Below are positions 34,722 through 42,197 of a DNA stretch of 48,839 bases, piece by piece. This stretch comes from Betaproteobacteria bacterium (lineage in GTDB: Bacteria > Pseudomonadota > Gammaproteobacteria > Burkholderiales > Burkholderiaceae_C): NCBI GenBank assembly GCA_025358155.1, contig JANYKR010000206.1:1-48839 (forward strand), written 5' to 3'. The stretch's first letter is position 1. The number at the start of each line of letters is the position of its first letter. The position numbers and the translations under genes are program-made. A model generated the notes under the pieces. It was not told where the DNA came from. It searched no databases and was given only the letters and a program-made list of their open reading frames with translations.

Positions 34722-35494
34722 CGCTGAGCTCAAGCACCCATCTGGTGCTGATCCCTAGCTACAACACCGGTGCGCAGGTCTATGCCACCGTGCGCGCTGC
34801 GCGTGCGCTGTGGCAGCCGGTGTGGGTGGTGGTGGACGGCAGCAACGACGGCACGGCCGAGGGCTTGCAGGCCATGGCCGCAGCCGATCCCGGCCTGCGG
34901 GTGTGGGTGCGGAGCCAGAACGCCGGCAAGGGTGCGGCCGTGCTGCACGGCCTGCGGCAGGCTGCCGCCGCCGGCTACACCCATGCGCTGACGATGGACA
35001 GCGACGGCCAGCACCCGGCCAGGCTCATCCCCGACTTCATGCAGGCCTCGATGGCGAGGCGCGAGGCCATGATCCTGGGTCGGCCGATTTTTGACGCCAG
35101 CGCGCCGCTGCTGCGGGTGCGCGGCCGCCGTGTCTCGAACTGGTGGACCCACCTGGAGACCCTGGGTGCGGGCGTGGCCGATTCGCTCTACGGCTTTCGT
35201 GTTTATCCCGTGGGTGCACTGGTCGCCGTGATGCAGCGTCAGCCCTGGATGCGGCGCTTCGACTTCGACACCGAGGCCGTGGTCCGGCTGGCCTGGCGCG
35301 GCGTGAAGCCGATCAACATCGACGCGCCCGTGAAGTACCTGAGCGCCGACGAGGGCGGCGTCTCGCATTTTCGTTATGGCCGCGACAACCTGCTGCTGAG
35401 CTGGATGCACCTGCGCTTGATGCTCGAGTTCGGCTTGCGCTTGCCGGTGCTGCTGTGGCGCAAGGCCCGCAGGCTGGCGCCGTTCCAGCCCTAA
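34718..35494 (+). CDS. family 2 glycosyltransferase
   Basis: A 258-residue GT-A fold enzyme: LVLIPSYNTGAQVYATV at the start, VVVDGSNDGTAEGL (nucleotide binding), TMDSDGQHP (metal-binding DxD, about residue 92), and SLYGFRVYPVGAL in the acceptor part. It resembles dolichol-phosphate-mannose-synthase-type enzymes and the GT2 genes in aryl-polyene/xanthomonadin clusters, where the polyene is joined to a glycolipid. It is last in the plus-strand arm and its stop codon is in the first unit of a 7-base array. Confidence 0.87.
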   Translation: MTLSSSTHLVLIPSYNTGAQVYATVRAARALWQPVWVVVDGSNDGTAEGLQAMAAADPGLRVWVRSQNAGKGAAVLHGLRQAAAAGYTHALTMDSDGQHPARLIPDFMQASMARREAMILGRPIFDASAPLLRVRGRRVSNWWTHLETLGAGVADSLYGFRVYPVGALVAVMQRQPWMRRFDFDTEAVVRLAWRGVKPINIDAPVKYLSADEGGVSHFRYGRDNLLLSWMHLRLMLEFGLRLPVLLWRKARRLAPFQP

Positions 35495-35549
35495 GCCCTC
35501 AGCCCTAAGCCCTAAGCCCTCAGCCCTCAGCCCTCAGCCCTCAGCCCTC
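35487..35549. repeat. 7-bp tandem repeat between convergent genes, with stops on both strands
   Basis: Nine heptamers AGCCCTA or AGCCCTC. Plus strand: each unit of the A type is followed by A, giving TAA. Minus strand: units read TAGGGCT or GAGGGCT, giving TAG or TGA. The glycosyltransferase stop TAA (35492-35494) and the halogenase stop TGA (35536-35534) are both in the array. The 7-base period rotates stops through all frames. Confidence 0.92.
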
Positions 35550-37231
35550 AGCGCCTCTGGCGCCATCAGCGCGTCAGCAGCCGGGAAAAGCAGCCCCTCA
35601 GCGGTCGGCTGCAGCGCGGTGGCCGGCAACAAGGCGCGCAGCGCACTGCCATCCAACCCCGGGTGTTGCTGCAAACCCCTTTGCAGCAGCTCGCCCGCCA
35701 GTCGCTGCAAGCGGCGTGATGCCGCACGGATGCGCTCGCGGTAGGCCGCGTCGTCCAGACTGGGGTCGTGCAGGCTGCGGTTGAGTTCAACGAACCAGGG
35801 CACCGAGGCCTGGTCCAGCATCACCGGCAAGTTGCGGCGCTGGCTCACCGCACCCCAGTTGCGCAAGAAGCGCTGCACCTCGATGTTGAGCTGCTGGCAC
35901 AGCGCAAGCTCGCCGCGCAGGTGGCCCATCGAGGCCAGGTCGGCCAGCCGCTGCTGGCAGAACATCTGCGCCAGCACGCTCCAGTAGTAGGTGTAGTCCC
36001 AGATCACCTTGCAGGGCAGGACCTCGGGGTCACCGAACAGGCCGTACTGGTCAACGTAGAGCGCCAGGGTGCTGTCGTAGAACGAGCGAAAGACCTGCTC
36101 GTAGACCTGCACATGGGCGCCCAGGCGCTGGCCTGCGAGATCGCGTGCAACCAGCTCGGTGATGTAGGTGTTGCCGATGGCAATGAAGTCGCTGCCCGGT
36201 GAGTAGAAAGGGTCGAGAAATCGCCCGGCATCACCCGCCAGCGCCCAGCGGTGTTCGGAAAACACCTGCTTGCAATCGTGGCTGAAGCGCTTGAAGAAAT
36301 GGAAATCCTGCAGCTTGTCGCGCTTTGCGTCCAGGTCATCGAACAGCGCCGGCTGGAACTCTTGCAGCCAATCCATCGCCTTCTCAAAACTGTTCATGCG
36401 CTCCAGCGGGTGGTAGCGCGGGTCGGCAACGATGCCCACCGAGTGTGAACCCGAAGCCAGCGGAATCAGCCACACCCAATAGCCCGAGCCGACCAGGTGG
36501 TTGGTGGACAGCCAGCGCGTCGGCGTCTCGCAGCGCTGGCGCCAAGCGGCGGCGGCCGGGTCATCGGCCTCGTCGACAGCCAGCGGCCAGTCATCGATGC
36601 GGATGTGCTCGCTGATCCGGAACCACACCGCGTGCACGGCATGCGCGTTGCCCTGCGCCAGGCCCAGTTGGCGTTTGATCAGGCTGGCGCGACCGCAGGC
36701 GTCCACCACCCACTTGGCGGCGGTCTGCTGCGGCGCTGCGCCTTGCTGCTGCCAGTGCACGAGGTGCGGCTTTCCATGTTCGTGCAGGTCGAGCTTGTGG
36801 ATGACCGCGTTGTCAACAAAGCGGATGCCACGCCGCTGGCACTCCTGGCCCAGAAAGTTCTCGAAAATGCCGCGATCAAGCTGGTAACTGGTGACCGGCA
36901 GCGGCCGGCTGGCGCCCAACTCGGTGACGCGGTGCAGGTCGCGCCGGCCTTCGCTGAAGAAAAAGCGAAAGCCGAACTTGCGCAGTTGCTGGCCCTGCAG
37001 GTGCTCCTTCAGGCCGAGCGTCTGCTCGAAGTAGTGAGCCCCGATCTCCACGCTGCTCTCGCCCACCTTGTGGCAGGCCAGCGGTACCGGGTGCGGGCGG
37101 CGCTCCAGGACCAGCACGTCGATCTCGGGCAAGCGCCTGCGCAGTTGCAGCGCCAGGGTCATGCCCGCCAGGCCGCCGCCCATGATGAGGACGTCGGGTT
37201 GCGGGTTTGAAGTGTGTGGCATGCGGGTCAT
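35534..37231 (-). CDS. flavin-dependent halogenase-like enzyme (second of two)
   Basis: A 565-residue FAD enzyme with GGGLAG (18-23), KVGESSVEIGAHYFEQTLGL, a lysine in RKFGFRFFF (Lys85), the halogenase signature WVWLIP (W252-P257) and GDAGRFLDPFYSPGSDF for FAD binding. The C-terminal 200 residues are extra compared with the first enzyme and could be the substrate-recognition part. It ends the minus-strand polyene arm, 104 bases after the ketoreductase. Its last codons (AEG) derive from the heptamer array. Halogenation (bromination in xanthomonadins) is likely but hydroxylation is possible. Confidence 0.82.
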   Translation of the reverse strand: MTRMPHTSNPQPDVLIMGGGLAGMTLALQLRRRLPEIDVLVLERRPHPVPLACHKVGESSVEIGAHYFEQTLGLKEHLQGQQLRKFGFRFFFSEGRRDLHRVTELGASRPLPVTSYQLDRGIFENFLGQECQRRGIRFVDNAVIHKLDLHEHGKPHLVHWQQQGAAPQQTAAKWVVDACGRASLIKRQLGLAQGNAHAVHAVWFRISEHIRIDDWPLAVDEADDPAAAAWRQRCETPTRWLSTNHLVGSGYWVWLIPLASGSHSVGIVADPRYHPLERMNSFEKAMDWLQEFQPALFDDLDAKRDKLQDFHFFKRFSHDCKQVFSEHRWALAGDAGRFLDPFYSPGSDFIAIGNTYITELVARDLAGQRLGAHVQVYEQVFRSFYDSTLALYVDQYGLFGDPEVLPCKVIWDYTYYWSVLAQMFCQQRLADLASMGHLRGELALCQQLNIEVQRFLRNWGAVSQRRNLPVMLDQASVPWFVELNRSLHDPSLDDAAYRERIRAASRRLQRLAGELLQRGLQQHPGLDGSALRALLPATALQPTAEGLLFPAADALMAPEALRAEG

Positions 37232-37335
37232 TCCATCAGATCACAGGCTGGCCCCGCGCTGCCGGCCCCAACACTGACGGCCCCCACACTGCGGGCGGTG
37301 GTGCAGTATCAGCGGCCGCCTGGCTCGGTAGCCTG

Positions 37336-38079
37336 TCAATAAAGCCCGCCGTTGACCGAGATCACCTGCCCGGTGATGTAGGCCGCCTCGGGGCTGGCCA
37401 GAAAGCCGGCTAGCGCCGCCACTTCTTCGGGCCTGCCGGCGCGCTTGGCGGGCACCATGCGGTCGATCATGGCCTGGTCGAAGCTGCCATCGGCCATCGG
37501 TGTGGCGATGATGCCCGGCGCTATCGCATTGACGGTCACGCCTCGGCTGGCCAGCTCCAGGCTCAAGGCCTTGGTGGCGCTGTTGAGCGCGCCCTTGGCG
37601 GCGGCGTAGTTCACCTGGCCGCGGTTGCCGGCCAGCGCCGCCACCGACGAGACGTTGATGACCCGGCCCCAGCGGGTGCGCAGCATCGGCAAGATCAGCG
37701 GCTGGGTGACGCGGAAGAAGCCATTGAGCGAGACATCAATGACACGGTGCCACTGGGCAGGGCGCATGCCGGGGAAGACGGCGTCGTCGTGGATGCCGGC
37801 GTTGTTGACGATGATCTGAACCGGCCCGCCGGACAGCATCTTGGCCACAGCGGCGGCGGTGGCCGCGTCGCTGGTCAGGTCGAAGACCAGCACCTCGGTC
37901 TGGCTGCCGGCGGCCTGCAGTTCGGCGGCCAAGGCCTGCACCGCCTCGGCATTGCTGTTGGCATGCAGCAGCAGGGTCGCGCCGTCAGCCGCCAGCCGGC
38001 GTGCAATCGCCGAGCCCAGGGCGCCGCTGGCGCCCGTGACCAGGGCGCGTTTGCCGGCCAGCGGTTTTTGTGCGGTCAT
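37336..38079 (-). CDS. 3-oxoacyl-ACP reductase (FabG-like, aryl-polyene ketoreductase)
   Basis: NADPH-dependent short-chain reductase, 247 residues, corresponding to ApeQ in aryl-polyene systems. It has TGASGALGSAIA (16-27), NNAGIHDD, the catalytic Ser in NVSSVAALAGNRG and YAAAKGAL (Tyr/Lys), and ends GQVISVNGGLY. It reduces the beta-keto group after each condensation. The start overlaps the dehydratase stop by 4 bases. Confidence 0.92.
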   Translation of the reverse strand: MTAQKPLAGKRALVTGASGALGSAIARRLAADGATLLLHANSNAEAVQALAAELQAAGSQTEVLVFDLTSDAATAAAVAKMLSGGPVQIIVNNAGIHDDAVFPGMRPAQWHRVIDVSLNGFFRVTQPLILPMLRTRWGRVINVSSVAALAGNRGQVNYAAAKGALNSATKALSLELASRGVTVNAIAPGIIATPMADGSFDQAMIDRMVPAKRAGRPEEVAALAGFLASPEAAYITGQVISVNGGLY

Positions 38080-38537
38080 TTCGGCGCGAGGGGGGTGTTG
38101 AGCACAACGGTCGCACGGCCGTCCACCAGCAGGCGGCCGCCTTCGTCGTGCAGCTCAAAGTGGTAGAGCGCCGTCGCATCCGCGCCGGCCAGGCGCTTGG
38201 CCGTTACCAGCAGCAGGCCGGGCACATCGTCGAGGCGGCTGACATGCAGATTCACGTTGCGCGCAGTGGCCAGAAAGCCGGCCGATGGCTGGCTGCCAGG
38301 TGCGGCCATCAGGCCACCGTGCAAGGCCATGGCCTGCGAGGCGTACTCGATCGCCACCGGCGACAACAGCCCGCCGGGCGAGCGCAGCGGGTGGGCAGCG
38401 TCGCGGTGGCTGCTGGCGCGGCAGCGCACGGTGTCGGCGGTCCAGCCCAGCAGGCCGTCGAGCAGGCACATGCTGCCGCTGTGCGGAATGCGCGTTGCGA
38501 TGCCGTCGCGGTCAAGGGTCTGCGTTTGCAGGGTCAT
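38076..38537 (-). CDS. hotdog-fold 3-hydroxyacyl-ACP dehydratase, ApeP-like
   Basis: A 153-residue FabZ-related protein. It has RIPHSGSMCLLDGLLGW, IEYASQAMALHGGL and the central hotdog helix. ApeP partners with ApeI in known aryl-polyene systems; here the ApeI-like domain is fused to the ligase. It dehydrates the growing chain to keep the polyene conjugated. It overlaps the ketoreductase gene by 4 bases and starts 7 bases after the chain-length-factor stop. Confidence 0.88.
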   Translation of the reverse strand: MTLQTQTLDRDGIATRIPHSGSMCLLDGLLGWTADTVRCRASSHRDAAHPLRSPGGLLSPVAIEYASQAMALHGGLMAAPGSQPSAGFLATARNVNLHVSRLDDVPGLLLVTAKRLAGADATALYHFELHDEGGRLLVDGRATVVLNTPLAPK

Positions 38538-38544
38538 GCCGGCC

Positions 38545-39321
38545 TCATGCCAGTGTCAGTTGCAGGCTCAGCCCGGGCAGGCCTTCGAGCATCAGCCGGG
38601 CCGGGCCGCCGCGGGCGATGGCCTGCAGCAAGGGCAGCGAACGGGCGGCCGGGATGCCCAGGCGCAGCGCATCCAGGCCGGCATGGCCGCAAGCGGTGGA
38701 CGCGGCTTCATCTACCAGTGCCAGCGTGAGTTGCGAGCCGGGCGCCAGCAGCAGGGCCACGCCAAAGGCATCGCTGATCGGACGCAAGGCCGCCAGCGGT
38801 GCCGGGTAGGGCACGTCGGCTGCCACCAGCAGCACCGGCGCGTCGCGGCTGGCGACCTGGGCCAGGGCTTCGAGCAGGCCGGCGCCGAAGCTGGCGTCGT
38901 AGGCCGCCAGGCTGGTCGAAGGCGCCATGCTGTGCGCGGCGATGTGCCAATAACCGCCGGGTGCGTTGTGGACCGAGTTGGTGAAGCGGGTCGGCGACAC
39001 CAGGCGGTCGGGCGCGGCCAGCGCCTCGCACAGCGCGTGGCAGTTGGCCGGCTCGCCGGTTGATGAGGTGAAGACCGTGGCGAGTGCGGCCGCGTCCAGC
39101 CCGACGGAAGCCAGCGCCTGGTCGGCGACGCCGATGCTGGTCTTGACCACGGCACCCGCGCGGCGGCGCTCGGTGGCGAGCAGGCGCTGTGGCGGTGGCA
39201 CTGCGGTGGCGTTGGACTTCCACAGCGCAGGCTCGCGCAGCAGCGCGATGGCGCTGGGCCAATCGGCAAGGCCCGGGCCGAGCAAGCCAACGCCCAGGAT
39301 GTCGGCGCTGAGTGGGCTCAT
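38545..39321 (-). CDS. ketosynthase-like chain-length factor, ApeC-like
   Basis: A 258-residue partial thiolase-fold protein. It shows TVFTSSTGEPANCHALCEAL and SPTRFTNSVHNAPGGYWHIA, but the position of the active-site cysteine is SLAAYDASFGAGLLEAL, without Cys, so it should be catalytically inactive. In aryl-polyene systems such proteins pair with the ketosynthase and set chain length. The ATG overlaps the ketosynthase stop by 4 bases. Confidence 0.87.
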   Translation of the reverse strand: MSPLSADILGVGLLGPGLADWPSAIALLREPALWKSNATAVPPPQRLLATERRRAGAVVKTSIGVADQALASVGLDAAALATVFTSSTGEPANCHALCEALAAPDRLVSPTRFTNSVHNAPGGYWHIAAHSMAPSTSLAAYDASFGAGLLEALAQVASRDAPVLLVAADVPYPAPLAALRPISDAFGVALLLAPGSQLTLALVDEAASTACGHAGLDALRLGIPAARSLPLLQAIARGGPARLMLEGLPGLSLQLTLA

Positions 39322-40508
39322 GTCGCAGCCCCGAACACCAGGCTGGCATTGCTGCCACCAAAGCCGAAGGAGTTGCTGGCCACCACCCGCAAAGGCCGCA
39401 GCAGCGGCGCGCGCAGCAGGCCGGCGTGCAGGGTTGGGTCTTGCTGTTGCAGGTTCAGGCTGGACGGGGCCAGGCCGTGCTGCAGCGCCAGCAAGGCGAT
39501 GCTGGCTTCGACCCCGCCTGCTGCGCCCAGGGTATGGCCGGTGTAGCCTTTGGTGCTGCTGCAGGGCAGGCTGCGGCCGAAGGTGGCGCACACGGCCTTG
39601 TCTTCGGCGGCATCATTGCCCGGGGTGCCGGTGCCGTGCAGGTTGAGGTAGTCCACCTGCTCGGGCCGCAGGCCGGCCTGGGCCAGCGCGGCGCGCATGG
39701 CTTGGGCCGCACCGGCTCCTTCGGGGTGGGGGCTGCTCATGTGGTGGGCGTCGCTGCTTTCGCCCGCGCCCAGCAACCAGCCCATCGCCCGCGCCGGGCC
39801 GCCGCTGCGCTCGACCAGGGCCAGCGCCGCGGCCTCACCCAGGGACAATCCGGTGCGATCAGTGTCCCAGGGGCGGCAGATGTCGCCCGAGGTCAGCTCC
39901 AGCGCCTTGAAGCCGTAAAGGGTTGTCATGCACAGGCTGTCGACGCCGCCCACCACGGCCGCATCCACCAGGCCGAGCTGGACAAACCGCTGGGCGGTTG
40001 CGTAGACCTTGGCGCTGGACGAGCAGGCCGTGGACACCACGAAGGCCGGCCCGGTCAGCCCCAGCGCGGCACGCACATACAGCGCAACCGATGCGGTGTT
40101 GTGGGTTTCGCCGTAGTGCAGGCTCTCGGGCAGTGCGCCCTCGGCGTCGCGCTGCCGGTAGGCCTGCTCGGTCTGCAGGATGCCCGAGGTGCTGGTGCCC
40201 AGGAAGACGCCGATCCGGCGTGAGCCCCAGCGCGCTGCGGCGGCCTGCACCGCCTCGCCAAAGCCATCGCTGCGCAGGGCCAGTTCGGCCAGGCGGTTGT
40301 TGCGGCAGTCGAATGCGGCCAGGTCGGCGCGCCAGGGCAAGGCCTCCAGGCCCTCGACGACACCCAGCCAGGAGCCGATGTCGGCGGTCTCGAAGCCGCG
40401 CCGCGCCAGGCCGGTGCGGCCGTCGCGCAAGGCCTGGAACGTGGCGTCGCGGCCACGGCCCAGGGCGGTGACCAGCGTGTGGTGGGTGATGGCCAGCGGC
40501 GGCGTCAC
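39318..40508 (-). CDS. beta-ketoacyl-ACP synthase, ApeO-like
   Basis: Condensing enzyme of 396 residues with the full Cys-His-His triad: STACSSSAK, LHGTGTPGND and YTGHTLGAAG. The C-terminus has NSFGFGGSNASLVFG, typical of KAS II enzymes. It extends the aryl chain with malonyl units. I choose the GTG at 40508, which forms GTGA with the methyltransferase stop and lies just before ITHHTLVTALG; the frame is open further to 40604. Confidence 0.92.
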   Translation of the reverse strand: MTPPLAITHHTLVTALGRGRDATFQALRDGRTGLARRGFETADIGSWLGVVEGLEALPWRADLAAFDCRNNRLAELALRSDGFGEAVQAAAARWGSRRIGVFLGTSTSGILQTEQAYRQRDAEGALPESLHYGETHNTASVALYVRAALGLTGPAFVVSTACSSSAKVYATAQRFVQLGLVDAAVVGGVDSLCMTTLYGFKALELTSGDICRPWDTDRTGLSLGEAAALALVERSGGPARAMGWLLGAGESSDAHHMSSPHPEGAGAAQAMRAALAQAGLRPEQVDYLNLHGTGTPGNDAAEDKAVCATFGRSLPCSSTKGYTGHTLGAAGGVEASIALLALQHGLAPSSLNLQQQDPTLHAGLLRAPLLRPLRVVASNSFGFGGSNASLVFGAAT

Positions 40509-41284
40509 AGGTCGGCCACCAGCAGCACGTTGGCGAACGGTGTGCCCGCGCTCATGGGCACCGCGTGCACCCGAAAACCCAGGCCTTGCAGCGCAGCGGA
40601 CCACTGCGCCACCGTGCGGCCCCAGGTGGGGGGTGCGCGGTGGCCCCGCACCCAGGTGACGGCCTTGTCAACCCACTGGCTGATGCGAAAGCCGAGGGCA
40701 TCGTCCATGTCGCCCACGCGCAGCTGCAGGCGGCCGTGGGGCCGAAGCGCATCGCGCACGCGGCCCAGCAAGTCGTCCTTGGCAGCCCGGTCGACGTAGT
40801 GCAGTACATCGAGGATGACCACCAGGTCGCAGGGCGGCAGCGGGGTGTAGCGCATGTCGCCGCAGACAAAATCCGAATCCAGCGGCAGGCCGCCCACCGA
40901 GGCCCGGGCGCGCTGCACATCGCGCGGCATCAACTCGATGCCGACGTAGGCCGTGGGCGCAGGGGCTGGCGGCCAGGCGGCGGGCCACGGGCCTTGCCGC
41001 GCCAGCATGTCGCCGCTGTACAGCAGGCTGGCCAGCAGGCCCTGGCCACAGCCGATGTCGACGATACGGCCGCCGGACTTGAAGTCGCCGCGCTCGAGCA
41101 TGCTGCGGAAGACGGGGTCGCGGCCCAGCTTGCCGCGCGCAAAGTGCCAGGCGAAGCGTCCCGCAGCGCGGTAGGGCTCGGTGGCCGCGCCGTGCAGGCG
41201 GCGCCAGAAAGCATCGCTGGCGGCGCGGTTTGGCGACGGCGCCCTGTGCAGGGGTTCAGCGGGGTTCATGGTTTGGGTCTTCAC
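40505..41284 (-). CDS. SAM-dependent methyltransferase
   Basis: A class I methyltransferase of 259 residues: motif I RIVDIGCGQGLLAS (about 73-86), acidic motif VGIELMPRD, and LVVILDVLHYVD. It is probably the enzyme methylating the aryl head (O- or C-methyl), as in APE clusters. The GTG at 41284 forms GTGA with the deacetylase stop; the ATG at 41269 is an alternative. It overlaps the ketosynthase by 4 bases. Confidence 0.85.
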   Translation of the reverse strand: MKTQTMNPAEPLHRAPSPNRAASDAFWRRLHGAATEPYRAAGRFAWHFARGKLGRDPVFRSMLERGDFKSGGRIVDIGCGQGLLASLLYSGDMLARQGPWPAAWPPAPAPTAYVGIELMPRDVQRARASVGGLPLDSDFVCGDMRYTPLPPCDLVVILDVLHYVDRAAKDDLLGRVRDALRPHGRLQLRVGDMDDALGFRISQWVDKAVTWVRGHRAPPTWGRTVAQWSAALQGLGFRVHAVPMSAGTPFANVLLVADL

Positions 41285-42144
41285 ACTGCGCAGCGGGGTG
41301 GCAGGGCAGCGCGCAGCGTGGTGGCTTGCAGGCCTGCGGCCCGGGCGCGGGCCAGCAGGGGCGCAAGCACGTCCAGCAGCACCGGGCGGCCGGCGGCATT
41401 GCGCCGGGCGTTGCCGTCGTGCAGCAGCAAGATGTCTCCGGCGGCCAGTGCGCGCCCATCGGCGCCTGCCAGCCGGCGCAGCACGCGGGCAGGTTCGCCG
41501 TCTCGGGTGTCAAAGCCGCGGCGCGTCCAGCTCACCAGGTGCAGTCCCAGGCGGTGCAGCACCGGGTCGAGCAGCGGGTTGCGCAGGCCCGCCGGGGCGC
41601 GAAAGCAGTGCGGACGCTGGCCGCTCAGATCGGCCAGCAGGTCTTGCGCGGCGCTGATCTCCCGGGCCAGCGCACGCGGGCCGCGCAGTGAAAAGTCGTG
41701 CCGGTGGTGCTGGCTGTGGTTCTGCACATCGTGGCCACGCCGGACGATCTCGCGCAGCAGCGCCGGGTGACGGGCGGCACGCAGCGCGATCACAAAAAAA
41801 GTAGCGCGTGCGCCGTGGGCGTCCAGCAGGTCGAGCACGGCGGGCGTGACCTCGGGGTCGGGGCCGTCTTCCAGGGTCAGCGCCCATTGACCCCGGGCGC
41901 TGGCCGCTGCCGGCAAGCGGGTGACGTTGGGGCCGAGCAGGCCACTGCGCGGCCACAGCCCGGCGGCGGTGAGCCCCAGGTGGTTCAGCACCACACCGGC
42001 CAGGGCCCAGGGTGCGGCGCCGGGGATCAGCAGCGCGGCTGTGCCGGCGGCCACATGCAGGCCCAGGCTGGCACTCAGCGCAGGCGGCCAGGGCCACGGG
42101 TCGGGCGGTCGCGCAGAGGCGGGCTGGGCGGGGGGAGAAGCCAT
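41281..42144 (-). CDS. polysaccharide deacetylase homologue with an altered active-site motif
   Basis: A 287-residue protein with an N-terminal hydrophobic region (about 20-70, two helices) and a NodB domain. Seen motifs: TLEDGPDP (usual TFDDGP, so the first Asp is Glu), HSQHH (usual HxxxH), FRAPAGLRNP (RxPxG), and LLLHDG. The metal-binding residues look present, but the catalytic-base Asp is replaced by Glu. Role in the pigment pathway is unknown; it may act on a glycolipid anchor. It is between the MMPL exporter and the methyltransferase. Confidence 0.82.
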   Translation of the reverse strand: MASPPAQPASARPPDPWPWPPALSASLGLHVAAGTAALLIPGAAPWALAGVVLNHLGLTAAGLWPRSGLLGPNVTRLPAAASARGQWALTLEDGPDPEVTPAVLDLLDAHGARATFFVIALRAARHPALLREIVRRGHDVQNHSQHHRHDFSLRGPRALAREISAAQDLLADLSGQRPHCFRAPAGLRNPLLDPVLHRLGLHLVSWTRRGFDTRDGEPARVLRRLAGADGRALAAGDILLLHDGNARRNAAGRPVLLDVLAPLLARARAAGLQATTLRAALPPRCAV

Positions 42145-42197
42145 GGTCGGCAGGAACAGCGGTGCGGGCTACCGGGGCTTTCGGCGGGGCGATTCTG

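Noticed and set aside
35487-35549. CRISPR array or telomere-like sequence
   Set aside because: Units are directly adjacent without spacers, and a bacterial chromosome interior next to two genes gives no reason to infer a telomere.
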